From Brevundimonas sp. SL130 (GTDB lineage Bacteria; Pseudomonadota; Alphaproteobacteria; Caulobacterales; Caulobacteraceae): a stretch of 64,000 nucleotides of DNA. The position numbers and the translations under genes are program-made. The notes beneath the pieces were generated by a model, which did no database searches, was not told where the DNA came from, and saw only the letters and a program-made list of their open reading frames with translations. Positions within the stretch are counted from its first letter, which is position 1; each line of letters begins with the position of its first letter. Shown here in pieces: positions 1 through 7,355 of this stretch. The stretch covers positions 496,001 through 560,000 of the forward strand of contig NZ_CP113064.1 in NCBI RefSeq assembly GCF_026625805.1. The letters run 5' to 3'.

Positions 1-633
1 CTCGGCCTGACCTATCGCACCGCCCATCGTCCGGTTTTCAGCAATCTGAATTTTTCCTTGGGTCGGCAAGGACGGTTGGCGATCCTTGGACGAAACGGTC
101 AGGGGAAATCGACCTTGATCAAGCTGTTGGGTGGCGTCATGTCGCCAACTCAGGGGCGGATAGACTGGGGCATGAGTCAGTCTTGGCCGATCGGTTTCAA
201 CGGCGGCTTTCAGGGAAGTTTGTCGGGCTTAGACAACATACGCTTTCTAGCGCGGATTTACGGACGGCCATTCAACGAGGTCCGCGACAGGGTTGACGAC
301 TTTGCAGAGTTAGGGCGATCACTGCGTTTGCCGGTGAAGCACTACTCGTCGGGTATGCGGGCGCGGCTAGCTTTTGGCTTGTCCCTAGCCATCGAATTCG
401 ACTGCTACCTGATCGACGAATTGGTTGCGGTCGGGGATGCCCGTTTTCAAAGAAAGTGTCAGCACGAGTTGTTCCAACAAAGAGCGGAGCGAGCCTTCCT
501 GCTCGCTTCCCACAATACGGATCTTATTTCTGTGTATTGTGATCGCGCGCTTTTGGTGGAGGGCGGAAAAGCCAAGATCTTTGAAGATATCGGAGAGGCC
601 GTAGAGATTTACAAATGGCTCAGAACTGTATAG
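1..633 (+). CDS. Polysaccharide-export ABC transporter ATP-binding protein (KpsT/Wzt-like), 5' end outside window
   Basis: The open frame runs in from the left edge, so the start is missing; 210 residues are visible. A Walker A motif GRNGQGKST lies at visible residues 30-38, a signature YSSGMRAR near 115, a Walker B CYLIDE near 135-140 and a switch histidine in ASHN near 171. The YSSGM signature followed by RLAF is typical of the ATPases that energise export of capsule or O-antigen chains across the inner membrane. The protein would work with a membrane permease encoded upstream. Its stop overlaps the next possible gene start by 19 bases. Family assignment is firm; the exported polymer cannot be told. 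Confidence 0.88.
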   Translation, partial: LGLTYRTAHRPVFSNLNFSLGRQGRLAILGRNGQGKSTLIKLLGGVMSPTQGRIDWGMSQSWPIGFNGGFQGSLSGLDNIRFLARIYGRPFNEVRDRVDDFAELGRSLRLPVKHYSSGMRARLAFGLSLAIEFDCYLIDELVAVGDARFQRKCQHELFQQRAERAFLLASHNTDLISVYCDRALLVEGGKAKIFEDIGEAVEIYKWLRTV

Positions 634-1526
634 CGCCTCCGGCCGACGAGCGCACACACTCGCTGACGGGGTGGATGTCTAGATGTGTCCTGATAGCCGC
701 CCCTCGGACTGAGCAGTCTTGGCGTGAAATATTCATTGAGGCGGGCTTCCGGCAAGATGCTCAGGTCGTTTTCTTGACACAGGAAACGCAGCGGCTGGAC
801 GGTGAGTGTGGCAATACGATATTTGTTGCATCTGACAGGCGCTACCTGCAACCCAGCCCCGAGGCCGAAAGAGTGGTCCTGTACCAGGGGGTTGGCGTTT
901 TTGACGGCCTGGACGCAGTTTCGGACAACGACGCTCGGATCCATCTGATTGAGATGTCTCGCTATGCTGTGGAGGCACTCGAGTGGGGCCGAGGCGCGCA
1001 GGTCTACTTTAACGCCGGAGCGCGTCTGCCCTTGTTTCAGCGGTTCAACATAGACGTTCCGTCGGGCGCAATGCCGGTCCAGGGCACCGGGCGCTGGGAT
1101 CTTATCGCCGGACAGGCGATGCAGTTCCTGTCGCAGACGGAGAAGGCTGTGTGGCCTTCCGAACTGTTCCTGTTCGAGTGCGACGAACTATCAGTGTCTG
1201 GCGATTTCCAATGGCGAGACATGACTGGACCGCCTCGTGCCGTTGTGAGGGGCACCTATATATGGGCAACGCCGGGCACATGGGGAGTAACAGCACGTTT
1301 CGCTGTGGACGAGGAGGGGGCTCGTCAAGAGTTTCAAATACGTTGGGGGCCACCGCTCACACCAACGGTGATGAATGTCACGCCGGCTCGACCCGGCATT
1401 TATGAAGTGAAGCTCGAGAACACCTGGTTTGAGCCGGACGGTATGGAACTTACCATCGCCAAATCGCATAGCGCTGTTTCTGGTTTATTCGCGTTCCTAG
1501 GGTCCGAAGTGTTTAAACCCTCCTAA
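615..1526 (+). CDS. Unknown protein downstream of the polysaccharide-export ATPase
   Basis: This encodes 303 residues from the ATG at 615, which overlaps the ATPase gene. An ATG at 675 (MSRCVLIAAP) is preceded by a G-rich stretch and may be the true start, giving 283 residues. No membrane segment or signal peptide is evident. The C-terminal third (from about WATPGTWGVTARF) alternates hydrophobic and polar residues as in a beta-sandwich and loosely recalls the sugar-binding C-terminal domain of Wzt; that is inference from pattern only. Its position after the ATPase suggests a role in the same polysaccharide locus. AT-rich DNA without features follows up to the IS boundary near 1631. Confidence 0.6.
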   Translation: MAQNCIAPPADERTHSLTGWMSRCVLIAAPRTEQSWREIFIEAGFRQDAQVVFLTQETQRLDGECGNTIFVASDRRYLQPSPEAERVVLYQGVGVFDGLDAVSDNDARIHLIEMSRYAVEALEWGRGAQVYFNAGARLPLFQRFNIDVPSGAMPVQGTGRWDLIAGQAMQFLSQTEKAVWPSELFLFECDELSVSGDFQWRDMTGPPRAVVRGTYIWATPGTWGVTARFAVDEEGARQEFQIRWGPPLTPTVMNVTPARPGIYEVKLENTWFEPDGMELTIAKSHSAVSGLFAFLGSEVFKPS

Positions 1527-1730
1527 TATTTGGACGCTGATTATTTTTCAATCACCAACCATCTACATTAGATGTATCTATATATTTGATTGAACGTATT
1601 CATTGTTTCAGCTTCTAACAGAATAGTTACTGACGTGCCCCTGAGTTTTCATCCAGCGACGACCAGAGCCCTTAGGTTAGTTGACCTTGCCCCTGATGTT
1701 GGACCGGGCCTCGGCGGAACGTCTCGGTGT

Positions 1731-1942
1731 TTAGGCGCCGGGCGGGCCATGTGGCCCGGCGCCGTTCATGAGCTCAATCGGGCACTTGTCGCCGATCGCG
1801 CTGTGGGGTCGTTCTTCGTTGTAGTCTCTACGCCAAGTCTCGCATTTTCGGCGCGCGTCGTCGAGGGAGAGGAACCAGGCCGTGTTCAGGCATTCGGCCC
1901 GGACCTTGCCGTTGAAGGACTCGGCGAACGCGTTGTCCGTCG
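1731..1942 (-). pseudogene. IS3 transposase orfB, C-terminal fragment (outer element)
   Basis: The reverse-strand frame reads TTDNAFAESFNGKVRAECLN followed by WRRDYNEERPHSAIG. This is the end of the rve/DDE integrase domain of IS3-family OrfB, including the catalytic glutamate in the ESFNG motif. The frame is cut at its N-terminal side by the end of the inner IS3 element at 1943. The matching N-terminal half lies at 3238-3494, but the two halves do not meet: roughly 115 residues of the catalytic core are missing between them. It is not functional. Confidence 0.8.
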
Positions 1943-1960
1943 TGACGTGACCCCCGTTTT

Positions 1961-2916
1961 TCATCCAGCGATAACGAGAGTCCTTTGGTGATCTGAACTG
2001 GGGTTTGTGGTGTTGGCAAGAGGCCGGTCAGCGCAGCCTCCAACCCGCGCAGCGGACCGGCCGATCTGTCCGTTGAGCGCATCTGCGTAAGCCTGCGGCG
2101 TCAGCCATCCCAGCTTCGAGTGCGGCCGGGTTTCGTTGTAGTCGCGCCGCCAAGTTTCGAGCACCGAACGGGCGTGCGATAGTGATCGGAACAGCGTTTC
2201 GTTCAGCAGTTCGTCACGCAGGCGGCCGTTGAAGCTCTCGTTGAAGCCGTTCTGCTGAGGCTTGCCTGGCGCGATGTAATGCCAGCCGACGCCGGCCTCG
2301 TCCGCCCAGGCCAGAATGGCGTTGGACGTATATTCCGTGCCGTTGTGGCTGCGCCGACCTTCGGTTCGCTGGTGATCGTGTCCGGGCGTCCCCGCCGCAG
2401 GATGATGGCGTCCAACTCGCGCGCCACCCGTCGCCCTGACAGCGAGGTGTCGGCGACGAGCCCGAGGCATTCGCGGGTGCAGTTGTCGATCACCGTCAGG
2501 ATGCGGAAGCGCCGCCCATCGGTCATCTGATCGGAGACGAAGTCCAGCGACCAGCGCTGGTTGGCGACCAGGGGAATCTCCAGTGGACGCCGGGCGCCCA
2601 TGGCGCGTTTGCGCCCGCCGCGCCGGCGCACCGTCAGCTTCTCCTCGCGATAGATCCGCTGGACCCGCTTCTTGTTGACCGCATGCCCCTCGCGCCGAAG
2701 CAGGACGTGCAGGCGACGATAACCGAACCGCCGACGCTCCTGAGCCAGAGCCTTCAGCCGATCGCGCAGGACGCCGTCGTCGTCCGGGCGTGTCGCCTGG
2801 TAGCGCACGCTCGTCCGATCCACGCCCAGCACCCGGCAGGCCCGCCGCTCGCTCATCTCGTAGGCCGACTGCAGGTGCGCCGCCGCCTCTCGATGCGCAG
2901 CGGGCGTCACCACTTT
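1961..2916 (-). pseudogene. IS3 transposase orfB (inner element), frameshifted
   Basis: The frame begins at the A6G slippery site with [20 protein letters not shown], then carries a helix-rich HTH_21-like segment ([17 protein letters not shown]) and the first catalytic region [10 protein letters not shown]. Near 2350-2370 the frame breaks: after ITS, about 20 extra bases replace the expected join, and the second frame resumes at [18 protein letters not shown]. Related transposases read SDNGTE here, so the second catalytic aspartate has become histidine as well. The end of the protein, with [14 protein letters not shown] and [15 protein letters not shown], is preserved. Two independent lesions make it a pseudogene. 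Confidence 0.85.
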
Positions 2917-3173
2917 TTTCCCAGCAGATCCTTCAGCGCGACGTTGTCCAGCATCGAGTCCGCCAGCATACGCTTCAGCTTGGCGTTCTCCTCTTCCAGC
3001 GCCTTCAGACGCCGGGCCTCCGACACGTCCATGCCGCCATACTTGGCTTTCCACTTGTAGAAGGTCGGCGAGCTCAGCCCGTGCTTCCTGCACAGATCCG
3101 CCACCGGAACACCGGCCTCCTGCTCGCGCAGGATCCCGATGATCTGTTCTTCCGTGAACCGTGATCTCTTCAT
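2907..3173 (-). CDS. IS3 transposase orfA (inner element)
   Basis: An 88-residue protein beginning [20 protein letters not shown], the standard start of IS3-type OrfA. An HTH ([20 protein letters not shown]) is followed by a leucine-zipper-like helix ([19 protein letters not shown]). It binds the element ends and, after -1 frameshifting at A6G (2913-2919), would be joined to OrfB as OrfAB. The gene is intact, but its OrfB partner is broken. Confidence 0.9.
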   Translation of the reverse strand: MKRSRFTEEQIIGILREQEAGVPVADLCRKHGLSSPTFYKWKAKYGGMDVSEARRLKALEEENAKLKRMLADSMLDNVALKDLLGKKW

Positions 3174-3237
3174 TCTGTCCGTCCTCTCGAGGGGCGGACT
3201 CTAGCTATTCCTGGAGGAGTTTCAGGGGGTCACGTCA

Positions 3238-3494
3238 AGCCGGTAGATCCGGTTCGTGCTCGAAAGCTCGCCGTCACGTCGCAACAACACGAACAGCCGG
3301 CGATAGCCGAACCGTCGCCGCTCAGCGGCAAGTACGCGCAGCCGCTCCCGCAGCGCCCTGTCCGGCGGACGGCGGGACCGATAGCGCACCGACTTGCGGT
3401 CGGCCTTGATGATGGAACAGGCCCGCCGTTCGCTGACGCCAAACGCCGCCTTCAAATGAGCGACGGCCTGGCGCATCGCAGCGGGCCCTACCAC
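3238..3494 (-). pseudogene. IS3 transposase orfB, N-terminal fragment (outer element)
   Basis: The frame reads MRQAVAHLKAAFGVSERRAC and continues through [18 protein letters not shown] to STNRIYRL, where the inner element begins. This equals about the first 85 residues of an OrfB and lacks every catalytic residue. The A6 run at 3495-3500 is the frameshift site from its orfA. It pairs with the fragment at 1731-1942. Confidence 0.8.
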
Positions 3495-3754
3495 TTTTTT
3501 GAAAGCAGATCGTTCAGCGCCGCCTTGTCCAGCATGGCGTCGGCCAGAAGACGCTTCAGCCTGCCGTTCTCGTCTTCCAGGGCGCGCGGCCGCTGGGCGT
3601 CCAACACGCTCATCCCGCCGAACTTGGCTTTCCAGGCGTAGATCGTGCCCTCCGAAACGCCGTGCTTGCGCGCCAGCTCGCCCGCTTTGGCGCCCGCCTC
3701 GTTCTCCCGCAGGATCCCGATGATCTGCTCTTCCGTGAATCTCGCTCGCTTCAT
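3488..3754 (-). CDS. IS3 transposase orfA (outer element)
   Basis: An intact 88-residue OrfA beginning [20 protein letters not shown], with an HTH (GELARKHGVSEGTIYAWKAK) and a terminal coiled-coil region. It is similar to but clearly distinct from the inner element's OrfA, so the two elements are different IS3 isoforms. It ends SKKW at an A6 slippery run at 3495-3500. Its OrfB is interrupted and deleted, so the protein is unlikely to support transposition. Confidence 0.85.
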   Translation of the reverse strand: MKRARFTEEQIIGILRENEAGAKAGELARKHGVSEGTIYAWKAKFGGMSVLDAQRPRALEDENGRLKRLLADAMLDKAALNDLLSKKW

Positions 3755-3819
3755 TCCGTCCGTCCTTTCAAGGGCCGGACTCTAGCTCCGCGTGGAGGAA
3801 AGTCTCAGGGGCAGGTCAC

Positions 3820-3872
3820 GAAGGACGGACAGAATGAAGCGAGCGAGATTCACAAAAGAGCAGATCCGAGGG
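3820..3872 (+). pseudogene. Scrap of a third IS3 orfA start, opposite orientation
   Basis: Directly after the right end of the outer IS3, the plus strand reads a translation start at 3834 giving MKRARFTKEQIRGI. This matches the first 14 residues of the outer OrfA with three changes and includes the same leader (ggacggacagaatgaagcg) in front. Similarity stops after about 45 bases. It is a remnant of a further copy lying head-to-head with the first. Confidence 0.7.
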
Positions 3873-3897
3873 ATCAGGAAGGGGGGCACGTCACCGG

Positions 3898-6150
3898 TCA
3901 TATTTTGCGCGTAAAGACTAATACCTTCTGATCAAAATCGTCGGCGCTGTTGAACGGAGCAGTCTGCGCCAAAACAAATCCGGCAATTTCTGCTTGGGCC
4001 TCCAAATATTTCAACGTCAAATCATTAACCCAGCCCCTGCTGCGCCTCACCTGCGCCACATCGCCGTTGCGAGGCAAACAATAGGTCATCACCAACTTGG
4101 AACCCGCGCCGAATAGCTTGGCCAGCACTCCGGACGTATCATGGATATATTCGAGCACGCCCAACATCACTACGACATCCCAAGGTCCGGCGGGAAGCTC
4201 ATCGCTCTCAACATTCAACGACTGCACGGCTGGAAGAACCGGCTGTAGATCAGTGCCTACCCATGGGCATCGCCCCACAATTAGATCGCGAAAGGCGCCG
4301 CCTCCTACGCCCACTTCCAAGACTCTCTCGCCATCGGCAACGAAATTGGCAGCCAATTGCGCTCGCTCCGCCCACTGCGGATTATAACTTGAGGCCGCAC
4401 CCCATTTTTGACGATCGGGAGCCTTGGCACGTGCTAGCCTTTCCAACCGCTCAGGATCGTTGAAATAAGAATAAGTAGTATTGCAATCGGGAACTGGCAG
4501 TTCTGTGGAGGGGGCAATCCCTTCAATTCGCGGCGTTTGCAATGTGCCCCAACGCTTTGCCATCGAAAAGAAGTGGTCCATCAGTGCCAACTTGAGCCCC
4601 CCCACGTCCGGGCTAGCGCCGCACCAATCGATCAGCCGTGCTTCCGTAAGATCATAGATTCGCACGATGTCTGCCAACGAAGAAAAACGCTGACTATCAG
4701 AGTCATGCGTCGCTCCGTCATTGAGTGGATAAAACACGATGACCGGTATGCCCATCGCAATGGCCGGTAAAGCACAATGCAGTAGCGTGGTTACAATCAG
4801 CCGTGCTCGGGTGCGATACGTGTCGAGCAAGGCGCGTGAGCGAACCATGTTGGCCCAAAAATCCCGATCACCCGAATAGTGATTTATAAAGGTGTATGGG
4901 CCCAAATCATCGGGAATATAATCGCACAGTCTCTGATCGCGCGAAACCACGAAGACCTCTCGCTGCGCCTCTGGATCCGGCAGGCGCCTAGGATAGGTGA
5001 TGGACATACAGTGGCTTAGAAAGGCCTCCACTCCGTGAGACTGTAGTAACGACAGCGTATAGCGGTCTCGACATCCGACCGGTCCATGCGTCTTGTAATT
5101 CGCGATCGCCTGCGGCGCGATCAGGGAGGGCGATTGGAACAGGCGAATGTGGAAGCCAAGATAGATAGGAACGTAACCTACATGCGGTGGCCATTGCTCC
5201 GGGTTGGTCTTAAACCAGCCGTTGAGCAAAATGCCGCCGGGGCCAGCAGTGGGGACATCGGCAATTTCATCATCACGATCCACCCATTTGCTGGGCGCTA
5301 GGCCAGCTCTGGCCAATATTCGCGCCCCAGCTATGATTTGGATGTGATCGCCCAGATTTTCGGTCCCAACCTTCAAACAATAAATTGGCAAAGGCGCAGG
5401 CACTGCTTCTGTCGGCAACTCATCTGATGTTTCCGTGGCAGGGTGGTTTGAATGCAAGGCTAAGAGCCTTACAATCAGACTATTTTCGCTCAACTCAGTT
5501 TGGTTGTATCGATAGGTCAGCTTGAATACTGGGGCTGACCAATCCACTTCATCTTGCACAGAACTAAATTCACTGGAGAAACCAGCCTGTTGCACGCTAT
5601 GCGGTCCATCTGCGCCAATACGCGGCGTCGCATGCCAATCAGCAAAGGCTTGGGAATCGCTGGCAATTAATTCGCCAAATTGATGGTGCAGCCAGAAGTA
5701 GTCTTGCGTCGAGGCGCGGTCCCTCCAGTAGGCAAGGGCCCGCGCTGCCCAAGCAGCCAGTAGGCGATTGCCGGGCCTTGCCGCGATAAACCAACTGGCA
5801 AGTTCACGATCTTCACCTGGTCGAGCAAAGGCAAAGAACCCTGTTTGAATTGCGGGGGAGATCCATTCATCCAGCGGGGTGTTACAAAATGTCGTAGCAT
5901 CCACCCACACTCCGCCATATTCGTGGAGCAGCAAAATGCGCAGGATATCCGAGAGTGAAGCTGCCGTAATCCGCTGTCGGCTCAGATCGACATATTCTGC
6001 GAGATCGACATACTTGCCAATCGTGCCCGCATCGAGACATCGTAAATCCCAACCTGGATTGCGCTGCCGCCAGCTCGAAACACACGCACGTACCAAATCC
6101 GGCGCTTCTTCCAGGCCTTGAAACCAGCAGGTCCAGATTATTTTGCGCAA
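3898..6150 (-). CDS. Three-domain protein: glycosyltransferase-like, pyruvyltransferase-like, methyltransferase
   Basis: From the TTG at 6150, which has a strong Shine-Dalgarno (CGGAGGAGG) about 8 bases upstream, the protein has 750 residues; an ATG at 6180 would add ten. Residues 1-200 resemble the capsular-synthesis/GT32-like glycosyltransferases, with IIWTCWFQG at the start and a DxD-type GGVWVDATTFC near 100. Residues about 250-530 resemble polysaccharide pyruvyl transferases (GTENLGDHIQ, then GPVGCRDRYTLSLLQ). Residues about 560-750 form a SAM-dependent methyltransferase (VLEVGVGGG, then VVVMLGVLEYI). The protein is cytoplasmic by sequence and probably decorates a surface glycan. It sits between IS remnants, and its GC content is lower than the core genes, which suggests horizontal acquisition. 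Confidence 0.75.
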   Translation of the reverse strand: MRKIIWTCWFQGLEEAPDLVRACVSSWRQRNPGWDLRCLDAGTIGKYVDLAEYVDLSRQRITAASLSDILRILLLHEYGGVWVDATTFCNTPLDEWISPAIQTGFFAFARPGEDRELASWFIAARPGNRLLAAWAARALAYWRDRASTQDYFWLHHQFGELIASDSQAFADWHATPRIGADGPHSVQQAGFSSEFSSVQDEVDWSAPVFKLTYRYNQTELSENSLIVRLLALHSNHPATETSDELPTEAVPAPLPIYCLKVGTENLGDHIQIIAGARILARAGLAPSKWVDRDDEIADVPTAGPGGILLNGWFKTNPEQWPPHVGYVPIYLGFHIRLFQSPSLIAPQAIANYKTHGPVGCRDRYTLSLLQSHGVEAFLSHCMSITYPRRLPDPEAQREVFVVSRDQRLCDYIPDDLGPYTFINHYSGDRDFWANMVRSRALLDTYRTRARLIVTTLLHCALPAIAMGIPVIVFYPLNDGATHDSDSQRFSSLADIVRIYDLTEARLIDWCGASPDVGGLKLALMDHFFSMAKRWGTLQTPRIEGIAPSTELPVPDCNTTYSYFNDPERLERLARAKAPDRQKWGAASSYNPQWAERAQLAANFVADGERVLEVGVGGGAFRDLIVGRCPWVGTDLQPVLPAVQSLNVESDELPAGPWDVVVMLGVLEYIHDTSGVLAKLFGAGSKLVMTYCLPRNGDVAQVRRSRGWVNDLTLKYLEAQAEIAGFVLAQTAPFNSADDFDQKVLVFTRKI

Positions 6151-6329
6151 GGGTTGCCCTCCTCCGAGTGCGGTCGGCACCTGCCCGTATGCTAGTGGTT
6201 TCGCCCTAACACAAGACTCCCGTTTGGGATTTCCCAGAATCCGTGATTGTGCGAACTGGGGGCGTGCGCACAGGGATTTCCATTACGGTCACGCCTGAGG
6301 ATCGCCTCCATCTTGAGGGGATCCTCAGG

Positions 6330-6365
6330 ATAGCAACAGCCCCCAAAATAGCAACAGCCCCCAAA
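6330..6365. repeat. Two tandem copies of an 18-bp unit
   Basis: The unit atagcaacagcccccaaa occurs twice back to back at 6330-6347 and 6348-6365. A short inverted pair, CCTGAGG (6294-6300) and CCTCAGG (6323-6329), precedes it. The stretch 6181-6364 otherwise holds only IS-end-like sequence (GTTTGGGATTTCCCA near 6224). Confidence 0.7.
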
Positions 6366-7159
6366 AGCATGTCTGGCGGGCGCGGATCATCATGCTGACG
6401 ACCGATGGCGTCGGCACGAACGCCATCATGGCCGCCACTGGCAAGGACAAGACCTGCGTTTGGCGCTGGTAGGAGCGCTTCATGCTGGAGGGCTTCGAGG
6501 GCCTGGTGCGCGACGAGACCCGCCCCTCGGGCATCCCGCCCGTGCCGCTGGCAACCATCGAGCGCGTGTTGGCTCTGTCCAACACGACGCCGCCGCAGGA
6601 GGCCACCCACTGGACGGCGGCGGCCATGGCCAAGGCCGTGGTGCTGTCGCTCGACGAGAAGAGCCAGATCCAGGCCCAGGACCGCACCCAGCCTGGCCAG
6701 CCCATGAAGAAGGGCCGGGCCGGGACCATGACCTACGACTACAAGCGCCACGGCACAACCACCCTGTTCGCCGCCCTCGATGTGTTGGAGGGCAAGGTCG
6801 TGGGGCGCTGCATGCAGCGCCACCGCCATCAGGAGTTCATCCGCTTCCTCAACGCCGTCGAGGCCGCCGTCCCGCCCGGCAAATCGGTCCACGCCATCCT
6901 CGACAACTACGCCACCCACAAACACCCAAAGGTGCGCCAGTGGCTGGCCAGGCATCCAAGGTGGACGTTCCATTTCACCCCCATGTCCTGCTCGTGGCTG
7001 AACGCTGTCGAGGGCTACTTCGCAAAGCTCATACGCCGCCGCCGCCTCAAGACCCTCAAGGGCCTCACGCCCTTCGAGTTCATCTGCGAAATGTGGACAA
7101 AAGAGCCCGACCGATTCAGGATCGGTCCGATCCATCAAAGCCTGGGACCAAACACCTAG
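6365..7159 (+). pseudogene. IS630-family transposase, degraded (in-frame stop, N-terminus missing)
   Basis: The frame starts without an initiator (WRARIIMLTTDGVGTNAIMAA), meets a TAG stop at 6470-6472 (a CAG codon is usual in VWRWQERF), and continues uninterrupted to 7159. The rest has the DDE_3 core of one IS630 branch: [17 protein letters not shown] with the first Asp, [15 protein letters not shown] with the second, and [10 protein letters not shown] with the Glu. The first roughly 30 residues are missing. An initiation at ATG 6482 would lack the DNA-binding part, so the gene is probably dead. This is a different isoform from the intact element at 7356-8396. Confidence 0.85.
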
Positions 7160-7160
7160 A

Positions 7161-7355
7161 GCATTTGGCGACCTGATTGAATCGTTTGGGATTCCCAAGG
7201 GATCCGGGTTCTGATTCAACCTTCGTGCTGGATGCGGAGGCCGGCATGAATGAGCAAGGCGCTATCGGTAGATTTGCGTGATCGTGTGATCGCGGCGATT
7301 GAAGGCGGGATGTCGTGCCGTCAGGCGGCGGCCCGGTTCGGGGTCAGCGCCGCTA
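7161..7355 (+). mobile_element. 5' fragment of another IS630-type element
   Basis: After a TA, the sequence gagcatttggcgacctgatt resembles IS630 ends, and an open frame from ATG 7250 reads MSKALSVDLRDRVIAAIEGG followed by MSCRQAAARFGVSAA, the N-terminal HTH of an IS630 transposase. The frame is cut at 7354 by the insertion of the next IS630 element into its TA dinucleotide. Only about 35 residues survive. Confidence 0.75.

Larger units (their letters stand above)
1943..3237 (-). mobile_element. IS3-family element (inner), 1295 bp
   Basis: Perfect 13-bp terminal inverted repeats TGACGTGACCCCC (1943-1955) and GGGGGTCACGTCA (3225-3237) bound a unit with orfA and orfB on the minus strand in the usual IS3 arrangement. 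A slippery A6G run at 2913-2919 on the minus strand, at the end of orfA, is the expected site for -1 frameshifting into orfB. No direct target duplication flanks it, which together with the missing orfB core of the outer element suggests a deletion or recombination after insertion. OrfB itself is broken, so this copy could move only with a transposase supplied from elsewhere. Confidence 0.85.
1631..3818 (-). mobile_element. Degraded IS3-family element (outer), interrupted by a second IS3
   Basis: Terminal inverted repeats are visible: TGACGTGCCCCTGAG at 1631-1645 and CTCAGGGGCAGGTCA at 3804-3818, matching at 14 of 15 positions. Between them, on the minus strand, lie an intact orfA, the first part of orfB, a complete second IS3 element (1943-3237), and the last part of orfB. 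Without the inner element only about 893 bp remain, roughly 350 bp short of a normal IS3 of this type, so the middle of orfB is gone. No target-site duplication is seen at the outer ends. A further repeat-end-like sequence (TTGACCTTGCCCCTGATG) sits near 1680. Confidence 0.75.

Noticed and set aside
1590..1991. A plus-strand open frame of 133 codons over the left IS3 end
   Set aside because: It covers inverted-repeat and transposase fragments in antisense and has no independent support.
6206..7219. A long minus-strand frame opposite the degraded IS630 transposase
   Set aside because: The plus strand carries clear DDE transposase motifs; the minus-strand translation is a compositional shadow.
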